A stretch of 64,000 nt of DNA from positions 2,480,001-2,544,000 of the forward strand of contig NZ_CP013480.3 in the NCBI RefSeq assembly GCF_001465545.3, given 5' to 3'. The position numbers and the translations under genes are program-made. Source of the stretch: Pandoraea norimbergensis (lineage in GTDB: Bacteria; Pseudomonadota; Gammaproteobacteria; Burkholderiales; Burkholderiaceae). Position 1 is the stretch's first letter; every line of letters starts with the position of its first letter. A model generated the notes under the pieces. That model had not been told where the DNA came from and searched no databases. It saw only the letters and a program-made list of their open reading frames with translations. Of this stretch, positions 41,677 through 50,327 are shown piece after piece.

Positions 41677-41702
41677 TATAATCATTCGAAAGATTGTATA
41701 CA
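41677..41702 (+). promoter_or_regulatory. Porin promoter with GntR operator site C
   Basis: A -10-like TATAAT (41677-41682) is followed by TGTATACA (41695-41702), which would lie at about +6 to +13. A repressor bound there would block transcription, as expected for a GntR-family repressor. No good -35 is visible. Confidence 0.6.
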
Positions 41703-41771
41703 TACAACGGGCGAGCGGCAGACACCCAACAAGGGGCGCCGCAAATAAAACGAGAATTCTCAGGAGACGGC

Positions 41772-42821
41772 ATGAAGAAGCGAGTGTTAGGTGCATTGCT
41801 ACTGGGCGCAATGCAAGGGGGCGCATACGCGCAATCTTCCGGAGGCGTCACGCTCTCGGGTTTTGTGGACTTGAACATCGAGCAGTTGTGGCAATCGGGC
41901 GCCAACGGCGGCAAGGTCACCCGCATGTCGAGCGGCGGTCTGAACAACTCTCGCTTCAATTTGAGCGGCTTTGAAGAACTGGGCGGCGGCAATCGCGCCT
42001 TCTTCACCTACGAGCCGATGTTCTCGGCGAACAACGGCACCCAATCGGCGCAGGCGCGCCAGTCGTTTGTCGGCCTCAAGGGCCCGTGGGGTGAAATTTC
42101 GCTGGGCCGTCAATTCACGCCGTCGTACTGGATTGCCGGTTATGCCGACCCGAGCTGGGCGGCCGACTTCAGTATGGTCAACAACATGGAGTTCTTCTAC
42201 GCGTCGTACCGCGTGGACAACGCCATTGCCTACAACACGCCGCGCTGGAACGGCCTGATGGCGCGCTTCATGGCGACCACGGGCGTGGGCGATACCACGC
42301 GCGCCGGGCGCTTCCTGTCGGCTGCCGTCGAATACCGCAACGGCGGCATCTTCCTTGGTGCCGTGAGCGAGCTGCAATACACGCGCGACATCTTCTCGGC
42401 GAGTCAAATCCGCTCGTCGCGAGACAACTACTTTGCCGCGACCTACAAGTTCGGCAGCGTCGAGCCGACCTTGATCTATCACACGTACAACGGCTACTAC
42501 GCGTACCCGCCGTACGTCGCGTTCAACGTGCGCGGCTGGGACGTACAGGCGGGTGTTCGCTATGCGCTGACCGACCGTCACCGCTTCTACGCGAGCTTTG
42601 TCCACCGTCAGGACGACGACAACAAGGCGCTCTCGAACGCCAACGGCTTCGTGATCGGCTACATGTACGGCATGTCCAAGCGCACCACGCTTTACGCGAC
42701 CTACGCGCACGTGCAGCACAGCAACGACACGACGGTGCATTACCCGGTGACGTTCCAGGTCACGCCAAACGGCAACCAGAATCCGTCGGGGGTGCAACTG
42801 GGTATCCGCCACGCATTCTGA
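41772..42821 (+). CDS. Gram-negative porin (OmpC-like, Burkholderia type)
   Basis: The 349-residue protein has a signal peptide (MKKRVLGALLLGAMQGGAYAQ) and a beta-barrel typical of betaproteobacterial porins (SSGGVTLSGFVDLNIEQ, AFFTYEPMFSANNGTQSAQARQSFVGLKGPWGEISLGRQFTPS) ending in Phe (GIRHAF). The start at 41772 follows AGGAGA. Its promoter carries a GntR site, so it probably admits the substrate of the regulon across the outer membrane. Confidence 0.93.
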   Translation: MKKRVLGALLLGAMQGGAYAQSSGGVTLSGFVDLNIEQLWQSGANGGKVTRMSSGGLNNSRFNLSGFEELGGGNRAFFTYEPMFSANNGTQSAQARQSFVGLKGPWGEISLGRQFTPSYWIAGYADPSWAADFSMVNNMEFFYASYRVDNAIAYNTPRWNGLMARFMATTGVGDTTRAGRFLSAAVEYRNGGIFLGAVSELQYTRDIFSASQIRSSRDNYFAATYKFGSVEPTLIYHTYNGYYAYPPYVAFNVRGWDVQAGVRYALTDRHRFYASFVHRQDDDNKALSNANGFVIGYMYGMSKRTTLYATYAHVQHSNDTTVHYPVTFQVTPNGNQNPSGVQLGIRHAF

Positions 42822-42903
42822 TCTACGCATCTGAATTCACCAGAATCCACGCCGCCGGCATGTGCTGTGCCGGCGAGTAGACTTTGAAACGAAGGAGGAA
42901 GAC

Positions 42904-44715
42904 ATGTTTCGCAAGCCCACACTCGGCGTATCGCTCACCGCCACGGCGGTACTTGCTGCGCTGACGATGACGCTCGCTGCCCACGCATCGGCACCGGAAT
43001 CTGAACCTGCCGCGACCAATGCAGCGCCCGCAGCACAAGCCGACGCACAACCGTCGGGCACGCCCGGCACGCCGAACGTGAAAGACCCGTATCTGGCCGG
43101 CTGGCTGCGTCTGACCCCGGATCGCTCCCCCAAGCCGCTCAAGCCCGGCGTCGACTACGGCATGGACCCGGCCACCGGCAAGTTCATCTGGCCGAAGGCC
43201 ACGCCCGAAGTGCACACCGGTCAGAAATTCCCGGGTGAACTGCCGTATTGGGACAAGAAGAGCTACACCAAGAACGTGAAGGTGCTCGCCTTCTACCCGG
43301 GCGTGGATTCGCCGTTCCATGCGTGGAACAACATCGCCGACTTCAACGGCAAGCGCTACCTGTACATCCACGACCGCGACTACCTGCGCATCATGGATGT
43401 GACCGACCCGGCCAACGGCAAGGTCGTCTACTCGAAGGGTGGCGTGTGGGGTCCGAAGGGTTCGAGCGAGAAGTTCGACCCGAACAACGTGCACGACTAT
43501 CTGGGCGGCGCGACCATCGTCTGGAACAAGAAGCTCGGCAAGCCGATTCTCGTGGCGTCGTTCGAAATCGGCCGCTATGGCCTGATGACCGACAAGTCGA
43601 AGCAGCCGGACAAGGTTGCCGCACAGCGCAATTACAACGATCTGAAGGGCTTCAAGGTCTTCGAGATGAACGGCCCGCTGCCGTCCGACTGGAAGCTGAT
43701 CGCCACGCGCACCACCGACTACACGCGTCCGAATGCCCCGGTGGGCGAACAACGCGGTTCGGGCTCGCTCGATTCGCCCGAGTTCTACGGCGGCAAGTAC
43801 ATGATTCTGTCGGCAGCACCCGACGACAGCTACGCGCTCACCGAATACCCGAACTATCTGTATTCGCCGGGTTATCAGGTGTGGGACATGTCGGACCCGG
43901 CCAACCCGAAGTTCGTCTCGCAGATTTCGGTGCCCGGCCAGATCCTCGGCAACGCCGAGCATGAGCAGGCGTATCTCCAGAACGCACGCGCAGGCAATCG
44001 CACGTCGTGGATGGGTTCGCGCATGCCGATCTTCCTGCCCAAACCGCTGGAGCAGGGCGGCAAGGTGGGCTTCGGTGCGATGGGCGGTCTGGGACTGTGG
44101 TCGTTTGATCTCGCCGATCCGGCGCATCCGAAGGTACTCGGCAACGTGAATACGGCGCCGAGTTTCGCAGGCACCGAATACGACAACGCGGACGTCAGCC
44201 AGTACGAGCGCACCGGTTACGTGCTCACCAGCGGCTACCCGATGAACCGCGATTGCTACGAGCCGTACAAGGACATCTTCGTCGTCGACGCGCGTAACCC
44301 CGCCAAGATGAAGGTCGCGGCCAAGCTGCCGGAGCCGGAGGTGCCCCAAGGCGCACCGTTCACCAGCTTCTGCCAGCGCGGCGGCAACTACGGTCCGAAG
44401 CGTTCGAACTCCATCGGGCAACCGGGGACGTGGCGTCAGGGCATCGTCCCGTACTCGTTCTATAGCGCGGGCGTGCAGATCTTCGACGTGAAGGACCCGG
44501 CCAAGCCGACCATTGCCGGCTACTTCGTGCCGGGACTGGCCGATGAAACCGAGCTGCCGGTGTACACGTTGGGCAAGGGCGTGTTCGCGATGTACACCGA
44601 GTACGACCGCAACATCATGTGGGCCTTCACCGAGAACGGCGCGTATGCACTGTCGAGCCCGCTGCTGGGTGAGCCGGTCATGGGCGCACCGGCCAAACCC
44701 TGGCCGGCACGGTAA
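42904..44715 (+). CDS. Exported LVIVD-type beta-propeller-like protein of unknown function
   Basis: The 603-residue protein has a signal peptide (residues 1-23, ending AAHASA), an Ala/Pro-rich linker, then repeated blocks of the kind LRIMDVTDPANGKVVY, VWDMSDPANPKFVSQISVPG, LWSFDLADPAHPKVLGNV, FVVDARNPAKMKVAAKL and IFDVKDPAKPTIAGY. These are LVIVD-like repeats, usually beta-propeller blades. Three cysteines occur late in the protein. It follows the porin by 82 bases with GGAGGAAG before ATG 42904 and is ended by a strong terminator, so it is probably in the porin operon. A periplasmic binding or enzymatic role is possible; none is known to me. Confidence 0.7.
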   Translation: MFRKPTLGVSLTATAVLAALTMTLAAHASAPESEPAATNAAPAAQADAQPSGTPGTPNVKDPYLAGWLRLTPDRSPKPLKPGVDYGMDPATGKFIWPKATPEVHTGQKFPGELPYWDKKSYTKNVKVLAFYPGVDSPFHAWNNIADFNGKRYLYIHDRDYLRIMDVTDPANGKVVYSKGGVWGPKGSSEKFDPNNVHDYLGGATIVWNKKLGKPILVASFEIGRYGLMTDKSKQPDKVAAQRNYNDLKGFKVFEMNGPLPSDWKLIATRTTDYTRPNAPVGEQRGSGSLDSPEFYGGKYMILSAAPDDSYALTEYPNYLYSPGYQVWDMSDPANPKFVSQISVPGQILGNAEHEQAYLQNARAGNRTSWMGSRMPIFLPKPLEQGGKVGFGAMGGLGLWSFDLADPAHPKVLGNVNTAPSFAGTEYDNADVSQYERTGYVLTSGYPMNRDCYEPYKDIFVVDARNPAKMKVAAKLPEPEVPQGAPFTSFCQRGGNYGPKRSNSIGQPGTWRQGIVPYSFYSAGVQIFDVKDPAKPTIAGYFVPGLADETELPVYTLGKGVFAMYTEYDRNIMWAFTENGAYALSSPLLGEPVMGAPAKPWPAR

Positions 44716-44835
44716 GCGCAGTCTGTTTGATTGGGTGTGATTTGGCGTGACGCTGCGGCACGCGCTGGCGAAAGACTGCCAATGCGTGCCGCCACCGCTG
44801 GCGACTTCACAGGACCTCCAAGGTGAAGTGTTGAG

Positions 44836-44880
44836 GCGGGCAACCTCCGATGGTCTCCCGGTTGCCCGCTTCTTTTTTTA
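44836..44880 (+). terminator. Intrinsic terminator after the LVIVD-like gene
   Basis: GCGGGCAAC (44836-44844) pairs with GTTGCCCGC (44861-44869) around a 16-base loop, then TTCTTTTTTT. It ends the porin/LVIVD transcript just before the stop of the convergent hydroxyacid dehydrogenase gene. Confidence 0.85.
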
Positions 44881-45867
44881 TCCGGACGTTCTGTTACCTC
44901 GCACGGTGTTCACCGCAGCAGGCAACGGCAGGCGCGAGAGATGGGCGCGCACGTTGGCCAGTAATACATCGATCTGCGCTTGCAAGGCGGCAGGTGAGCG
45001 GCCCGAGATGTGCGGCGTGAGCACCACGTTCTCGAGCATGCGCAGCGCCGACGGCACCTCGGGTTCCGTCTCGTAGACATCGAGCGCGGCACCGGCGATG
45101 ACGCCGTCGCACAGCGCTTCGATCAGCGCCACGGTATCGACCACGCTGCCGCGCGCCACGTTCACCAGAAAGCCTTTCGGGCCGAGTTGCGCCAGCACGT
45201 CGGTGTTGACCAGATGATGGGTCGCCGGGCCGCCGGGGCAGGCCAGTACGAGGAAGTCGCTGTCGCGGGCCAGTTCACTGACGTTGGCGTAGTGCTGCCA
45301 TGCGTGGCTTGGACCGTCCGTGCGTGGCGTGCGGGTGTGATAGCCGACCGACATGCCGAAGCCTGCCGCGCGAAGGGCGATCGCCTGACCGATGTTGCCG
45401 AGACCGACGACGCCGAGTCGCGCGCCATTGAGCGTCGGACGGGGGGCGCGGTGCGATTCCCAGCCACCGGCTTTCACGGCGCGGTCGAGTGTGACGAGGC
45501 CGCGTGCCACGGCGAGCATCAGGGCCAAGGCGTGATCGGCCACCGTCTCGCCGTTCGTGTTGGGCGCATGGGCGACGGCAATGCCGCGTTCGGTGGCGGC
45601 GGCCACGTCGATGTTCTCGAACCCTGCGCCAAAGGCACAAACGAGTTCGAGCTGCGGCAGCGCCTGCATCTGTGCCGCCGTGAGTCCGGTCGTGCCGTTG
45701 GTGAGCACCAGACGTGCCGAGGCGATGGCAGCGCGATCGGCGGCATCGGTGGCATCCGCCAGCGCACGCGGATTCACGTCGTGCAGTCGCACGCCGGCGG
45801 CCAGCAATTGCGCGCGTGCCTGCGGGGCCAGTGCGATGAGATTGAGCATCAGGGGAGCGTCGTTCAT
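44878..45867 (-). CDS. D-2-hydroxyacid dehydrogenase family protein
   Basis: The 329-residue protein has the NAD-binding motif VVGLGNIGQA and the catalytic triad positions Arg (NVARGSVVD), Glu (DVYETEPEV) and His (VVLTPHISG). Members reduce 2-keto acids or oxidise D-2-hydroxy acids; some act on phosphite or glyoxylate. It is divergent from the FAH gene, with GntR site D in the 180-base gap, so both are probably regulated together. It may handle a 2-oxo acid from the pathway. Confidence 0.9.
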   Translation of the reverse strand: MNDAPLMLNLIALAPQARAQLLAAGVRLHDVNPRALADATDAADRAAIASARLVLTNGTTGLTAAQMQALPQLELVCAFGAGFENIDVAAATERGIAVAHAPNTNGETVADHALALMLAVARGLVTLDRAVKAGGWESHRAPRPTLNGARLGVVGLGNIGQAIALRAAGFGMSVGYHTRTPRTDGPSHAWQHYANVSELARDSDFLVLACPGGPATHHLVNTDVLAQLGPKGFLVNVARGSVVDTVALIEALCDGVIAGAALDVYETEPEVPSALRMLENVVLTPHISGRSPAALQAQIDVLLANVRAHLSRLPLPAAVNTVRGNRTSG

Positions 45868-45941
45868 GGGTGCCTTATTCGCTGGTCAATCGCAGCTTAA
45901 TCGCCGCGTTGTGAAGGATTGAAAAATAAAATACAAATTAA

Positions 45942-45970
45942 TTGCCATGTATACATATGCTATGTATTGT
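45942..45970 (+). promoter_or_regulatory. FAH-operon promoter with GntR operator site D
   Basis: TTGCCA (45942-45947), a 17-base spacer and TATTGT (45965-45970) form a fair promoter. ATGTATACAT (45947-45956), a perfect 10-bp palindrome, lies in the spacer. It would compete with RNA polymerase, consistent with repression of both divergent genes. Confidence 0.55.
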
Positions 45971-46047
45971 ATGTTCATAGAGCAATCAAAAAGACAACCG
46001 ATGCGCGTAAGCGACATCGAATTTCAGTAAAGAGATAGGAGGAAGGT

Positions 46048-47004
46048 GTGACTTGGTTTGGTATCGCAACTTATGAATCGCTGGCACCGGGGGCAGGTGC
46101 CGATCGCCGTACGGCGCTGGTGCAACATGGCCGCCTGTACGATCTGGAAGCCGTGCTGCGCCACACGGGCGCAGGCAATGACGACGGCGTACTGGCCGCG
46201 CAGAATCTGACGGCGCTGCTCTCCGACTGGTATGTGCATGGCGAGACCGTGATGGCGGCCGTGCGTCAGGCACTGGATGCCGGTGTGGTGAACAAGGTCA
46301 GCGCGCTGGAGACCAGCCAATACCGCCTGTGCGTGCCGTATCAGCCGGGCCGGATCTTCGCCACGGCGTCGAATTTCTACGAACATGCGGCCGAAATGGG
46401 CACCAAGCTCGCGCCGCGCAGCGAAAGCTCGCCGTACATGTTCATGAAAGCCGAGACCAGCGTGACGGCCACCAACACCGACGTGGTGCTGCCGCCCAAT
46501 GCCGAGCGCGTTGACTGGGAGGTCGAACTGGCCGTGGTGATTGGCCGTCCGGGCCGCCACGTACCGGTAGAACAGGCCCACGAGTGGATCGCGGGTTACA
46601 CGGTCATCAACGACGTGAGCGCACGAGATCTCAACCGCCGCACCGACTATCCGTTTACGCACGACTGGTTTCGCGGCAAGAGTTTCGATACCTTCGCTCC
46701 TCTGGGGCCGTGGTTTGTGCCGCGCGATGTCATTCGCGATCCCCAGAACCTGCGCATGACGCTGTCGGTCAACGGCGAGTCGATGCAGGACGACACGACG
46801 GCAGGGATGATCTTCAACATTGCGGAGCAGATCGCTTACCTGTCCGGCATCCTCACGCTCAAGCCCGGCGATCTGATCGCCACGGGCACGCCGACCGGCG
46901 TGGGCATGGGGCGTGGCGTGTATCTCAAGGCGGGTGACGTCATGGTGGCGGGCATCGAGGGCATTGGCGCCATCGAGAACCGCGTCGTGGCACAGCGCAA
47001 ATAA
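46048..47004 (+). CDS. Fumarylacetoacetate hydrolase (FAH) family protein
   Basis: The 318-residue protein has a FAH fold at residues about 95-315: the metal-binding blocks DWEVELAVVIGRPGRHV and GYTVINDVSARDLNRRT, then DLIATGTPTGVGMGRG. Family enzymes hydrolyse acylpyruvates, cleave fumarylacetoacetate or isomerise ring-cleavage products. The N-terminal 90 residues are an additional domain seen in longer FAH members. GTG start at 46048 follows AGGAGGAAGG. It opens the ABC/VOC/hydrolase operon and is the most likely enzyme to process a ring-fission or acylpyruvate intermediate. Confidence 0.88.
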   Translation: MTWFGIATYESLAPGAGADRRTALVQHGRLYDLEAVLRHTGAGNDDGVLAAQNLTALLSDWYVHGETVMAAVRQALDAGVVNKVSALETSQYRLCVPYQPGRIFATASNFYEHAAEMGTKLAPRSESSPYMFMKAETSVTATNTDVVLPPNAERVDWEVELAVVIGRPGRHVPVEQAHEWIAGYTVINDVSARDLNRRTDYPFTHDWFRGKSFDTFAPLGPWFVPRDVIRDPQNLRMTLSVNGESMQDDTTAGMIFNIAEQIAYLSGILTLKPGDLIATGTPTGVGMGRGVYLKAGDVMVAGIEGIGAIENRVVAQRK

Positions 47005-47041
47005 CAAAGGCCGCTAGAGCGGCGGCCAGGAGGAGGCAGCA

Positions 47042-48085
47042 ATGCAGCAGTGGCAGTGGGCAAAGCGTTGGTGGACGGCGCTCGCATGCGTCGGATCCAT
47101 TGGAACCCTCGGAAGCATCGGCGCCGTGGGCGCTGGCGCCCTGTGGGCGACGCCGGTCGCCGCGCAGGAGAAAGTGAAGTTCAACCTCTCATGGCTGCCG
47201 CAAGGCAGTACCGGCGGCGTGCTGGTCGCCATCAACAAGGGCTTTTACCGCGAGGCCGGGCTCGATGTCTCGGCCATTGCCGGTCATGGCGGTCAGCGCA
47301 CCGTCAATGAAGTCGATCAGGGACTGTTCGACTTTGGCTATGGCGACCCCATCAGCGTGATGCTCAATCGCGCGCAGGGCGGCAAGACGGTGATGGTCGG
47401 TTCGGTCAACGTGGCTTGGCCCGGGGCGATCTGCTACCTCGTCAAACCCGGTCGCACGATTACTAAACCGGCCGACCTCAAGGGTCTGACGATGGGCGGC
47501 GGCGGGGCATCGCCGCTGCAAAACATCGTACCGGCTTGGCTGAAGGCCAATGGCCTGCCGCCGACGTCGGTTAAGCTGCTGCGCCTCGATCCGTCGACGA
47601 TCAATCCGTCGTTCCTGCAAGGCCGAATCGACCTGACCGAGTGCTGGGAAGGGGCGAACCTGCCGGTACTGCGCGCGTTGGCCGCCAAACAGGGCCGTGA
47701 GATCGGCATGCTGCGCTATCGCGACTTCGGTCTCGACATGGTCGGCAACGGCCTCGTGACGACCGAAAAGATGGTCGCGCAGAAGCCCGACGTCGTGCGC
47801 CGCTTTGTGCAGGCGACGTATCGCGGCTATGCGTGGCTGCGTGAGCACCCGGAAGAGTCGGCCGGCATCATCGCGTCGCAATACCCGATGCTCGACAAGC
47901 AGGTCATGTTGGAACAGGTCAAGCAGATCAACGGCTTGGGCAGCGATGCGGAAACCAAGGGCCACAAGCCCGGCTGGGTGCCCGTGCCGCGCATGGAAGC
48001 CACCGCGAAGTTCGTGCGCGACGCTTTCAACCTGCCGCCTACGTTGAAGGCCACCGACATCTACACCAATCAGTTCGTCGAGTGA
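47042..48085 (+). CDS. ABC transporter substrate-binding protein, NMT1/SsuA type
   Basis: The 347-residue protein has a signal peptide (cleavage near VAAQEKV) and the NMT1/THI5-like fold: VKFNLSWLPQGSTGGVLVAINKGFYREAGLDV, GLFDFGYGDPISVMLNRAQG, and a C-terminal helical region. These binding proteins serve importers of sulfonates, nitrate, pyrimidine precursors or aromatic acids. The gene is 37 bases after the FAH gene; the permease and ATPase follow two genes later, so a complete importer is present. Confidence 0.9.
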   Translation: MQQWQWAKRWWTALACVGSIGTLGSIGAVGAGALWATPVAAQEKVKFNLSWLPQGSTGGVLVAINKGFYREAGLDVSAIAGHGGQRTVNEVDQGLFDFGYGDPISVMLNRAQGGKTVMVGSVNVAWPGAICYLVKPGRTITKPADLKGLTMGGGGASPLQNIVPAWLKANGLPPTSVKLLRLDPSTINPSFLQGRIDLTECWEGANLPVLRALAAKQGREIGMLRYRDFGLDMVGNGLVTTEKMVAQKPDVVRRFVQATYRGYAWLREHPEESAGIIASQYPMLDKQVMLEQVKQINGLGSDAETKGHKPGWVPVPRMEATAKFVRDAFNLPPTLKATDIYTNQFVE

Positions 48086-48161
48086 GGCACCGCAGCAAGC
48101 CTCTCGTAACACCGTAATACCCTTCGCAAGCCCCCGATTAGAAGCAAAGCAAGGAGTGGAG

Positions 48162-48707
48162 ATGACAAGCCTCAAACCCAAGCGTCTCGGCCATCTGGTG
48201 TTGGTCGTGCGCGATATCCAGAAGTCGGTGAAGTTTTATACCGAAGTGCTGGGCCTGACCGTGTCCGACTGGATCGACGATCAGATGGTCTTTCTGCGTG
48301 CCGGCAGCGACCACCACGATCTGGCGCTCTCGCAAATTCCGAAGAACTCGCCCGATATCGATGACCTGCCGCGCTACAGCCGCCCGGGCATGGAGCACTT
48401 CTCGTACCTCGTCGAGAGTGTGGAGGAAATGGAGAAGGCGGTTGACGTGCTGCGCGCGCATAACGTCGAAATCGTGCGCGGTATCGGCCGCCACGGCCCG
48501 GGGGCGAACTACTTCCTCGTGTTCAAGGACCCGGACGGCAACAACGTCGAGCTGTATTGCGAGATGACCCAGATCGACGCCGAGCATCCGTACGAAGCGA
48601 AGGTGTGGGAGCGCAATATCGAGAGCTTCGACCGGTTCCGCTTCGAGCGTTTTGTGGTGCCGCCCCCGCCGGGGATGGTCAAGGATAAGTCGGGCGGCAA
48701 GTCGTAA
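48162..48707 (+). CDS. VOC protein with extradiol-dioxygenase-like metal triad
   Basis: The 181-residue protein has two VOC modules with His11 (RLGHLVLVVRD), His in RPGMEHFSYLV and Glu in NNVELYCE, the full His-His-Glu set of type I extradiol dioxygenases and many glyoxalases. Typical two-domain extradiol enzymes are longer, so this is a short single-unit form. ATG 48162 follows AAGGAG. It lies between the importer binding protein and permease genes. If a dioxygenase, it would open a catechol-like ring to feed the FAH protein. Confidence 0.85.
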   Translation: MTSLKPKRLGHLVLVVRDIQKSVKFYTEVLGLTVSDWIDDQMVFLRAGSDHHDLALSQIPKNSPDIDDLPRYSRPGMEHFSYLVESVEEMEKAVDVLRAHNVEIVRGIGRHGPGANYFLVFKDPDGNNVELYCEMTQIDAEHPYEAKVWERNIESFDRFRFERFVVPPPPGMVKDKSGGKS

Positions 48708-48735
48708 CGCGCCGGCAATCTGGAGGAGACATCAC

Positions 48736-49479
48736 ATGAAACGCATCGCACAGACGATCGTATTTTGGGGCGTACTGCTCGCCCTGTGGGAACTGGCCGT
48801 GTCGTACTTCAAGGTGCAGTCGTACCTGATGCCGCCACCGTCGGCGATCTTTCGCGCTGCTTGGGAAATCCATCCGCAGATGCTGGCCGATACGTGGGTC
48901 ACGACCGTCGAAGTGCTGACCGGCTTCGTGGCAGCGGTGGCGGGCGGTCTGCTGATCGGCGTGGTGATCAGCTACAGCGCATTTGCGCGCCGCACGCTTT
49001 ACCCGCTCGTCACGGCGCTGCAAAGCATGCCGAAGATTGCGCTCGCGCCGCTCATGATCGTGTGGTTCGGCTATGGCTTCGCGTCCAAGCTGGCGTCCAC
49101 GTTCCTGTTCGCCTTCTTCCCGGTGGTGGTCGCCACCATGGGCGGTCTGGCCTCGGTGGCGCGCAACCTTGACGAGCACTTCCGGGCACTCGGTGCGAGC
49201 CCGTGGGACACCTTCTGGCGGCTGTACCTGCCGGCGGCGCTGCCCGCATTTGCCGACGGTCTCAAGATCGCCATGCCGCTGGCGGTGATCGGTGCCATCG
49301 TCGGCGAGTTCATCGGCTCGGAAGAAGGGCTGGGGCATCTGATCGTGTTCGCCTCGGCGGCGGCCCGCACCGACGTGATGTTCGCGGCGATCCTGATGGT
49401 GACGCTGCTGGCCGTGGTGCTGTACTGGGTGATCGAGCGTCTGGCACGCATGGTCTGGTGGCGAGGAATCAACGTATGA
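48736..49479 (+). CDS. ABC transporter permease, SsuC/TauC type
   Basis: The 247-residue membrane protein has six predicted helices and the inner-membrane ABC motif EHFRALGASPWDTFWRLYLPAALP (EAA loop). It belongs with the NMT1 binding protein at 47042 and the ATPase at 49476, with which its stop overlaps (ATGA). AGGAGA precedes ATG 48736. The cargo is unknown. Confidence 0.93.
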   Translation: MKRIAQTIVFWGVLLALWELAVSYFKVQSYLMPPPSAIFRAAWEIHPQMLADTWVTTVEVLTGFVAAVAGGLLIGVVISYSAFARRTLYPLVTALQSMPKIALAPLMIVWFGYGFASKLASTFLFAFFPVVVATMGGLASVARNLDEHFRALGASPWDTFWRLYLPAALPAFADGLKIAMPLAVIGAIVGEFIGSEEGLGHLIVFASAAARTDVMFAAILMVTLLAVVLYWVIERLARMVWWRGINV

Positions 49480-50327
49480 ATACCGTGACGAAACTGCACA
49501 CGGCGGCGCAGGCCGCCCCTTCGGTGGATGCCGGTCGCGCACCGGCGGCCCAAACCGATGAAGCGATGATCGAGATTCGCCACATCGACAAGACCTTCGC
49601 GGGCAAGGCGCGCAAATCGGCACCGGTCCGCATTCTCGACGACGTGTCGCTGTCGATCGCCGATCAGGAGTTCGTGTCGATTCTCGGCGCGAGCGGTTGC
49701 GGCAAGAGCACGTTGCTGCGCATCGTCGCGGGGCTGGTGCCGCACGACGGTGGTGAGATTCGCGTGGCGGGGCAGCGCGTGTCGCGTCCGGTGCCTGAGA
49801 TCGGTGTGGTGTTCCAGACGAGCAACATGCTGCCGTGGCTGACCGTGCGGCAGAACCTGTTGCTTGGTACGAGCCTGCGCAAGATTCCGAAGGAGAAGAG
49901 CGAGCCGCGCGTGGCCGCGCTGCTGGAAATGCTCGGCCTGTCGCAGTTCGCCGATCACCATCCGCACGAGCTGTCGGGCGGTATGCGCCAGCGCGCGTCG
50001 ATCGGTCAGATTCTCGCGCTTGAGCCGAAGGTTCTGCTGATGGACGAGCCGTTCGGTGCCCTCGACGCACTTACGCGCGACAACCTCAACGTCGAACTGC
50101 TGCGCATCTGGCAGGAGCATCGGCAGACGGTGCTGCTGGTCACGCACAGCATCGAAGAGGCGGTATTCCTGTCGGATCGCGTCATCGTGATGTCGGCACG
50201 TCCCGGCAAGATCGTGGAAGAAGTGACGATCGATCTGCCGCGTCCGCGCGCACCGCAGACGATCAAGCAGCACCCGCGCTACGCCGGCTACATCGCGCAG
50301 CTCTCGCAATTGATGGGAGTCTACTGA
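49476..50327 (+). CDS. ABC transporter ATP-binding protein, SsuB/TauB type
   Basis: The 283-residue protein has Walker A GASGCGKST, Q-loop, signature LSGGMRQR, Walker B LLMDEPFGALD and switch His (VLLVTHSIEEAV). Its N-terminal 30 residues are an Ala-rich extension. It energises the permease at 48736. It overlaps the permease stop at its start and the next start by TGATG, so the three genes are tightly coupled. Confidence 0.95.
   Translation: MNTVTKLHTAAQAAPSVDAGRAPAAQTDEAMIEIRHIDKTFAGKARKSAPVRILDDVSLSIADQEFVSILGASGCGKSTLLRIVAGLVPHDGGEIRVAGQRVSRPVPEIGVVFQTSNMLPWLTVRQNLLLGTSLRKIPKEKSEPRVAALLEMLGLSQFADHHPHELSGGMRQRASIGQILALEPKVLLMDEPFGALDALTRDNLNVELLRIWQEHRQTVLLVTHSIEEAVFLSDRVIVMSARPGKIVEEVTIDLPRPRAPQTIKQHPRYAGYIAQLSQLMGVY

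Noticed and set aside
42823-44421. A 532-codon open frame on the minus strand, opposite the LVIVD-repeat gene
   Set aside because: Antisense frame in GC-rich DNA; the plus-strand gene has a signal peptide, repeats and ribosome site.
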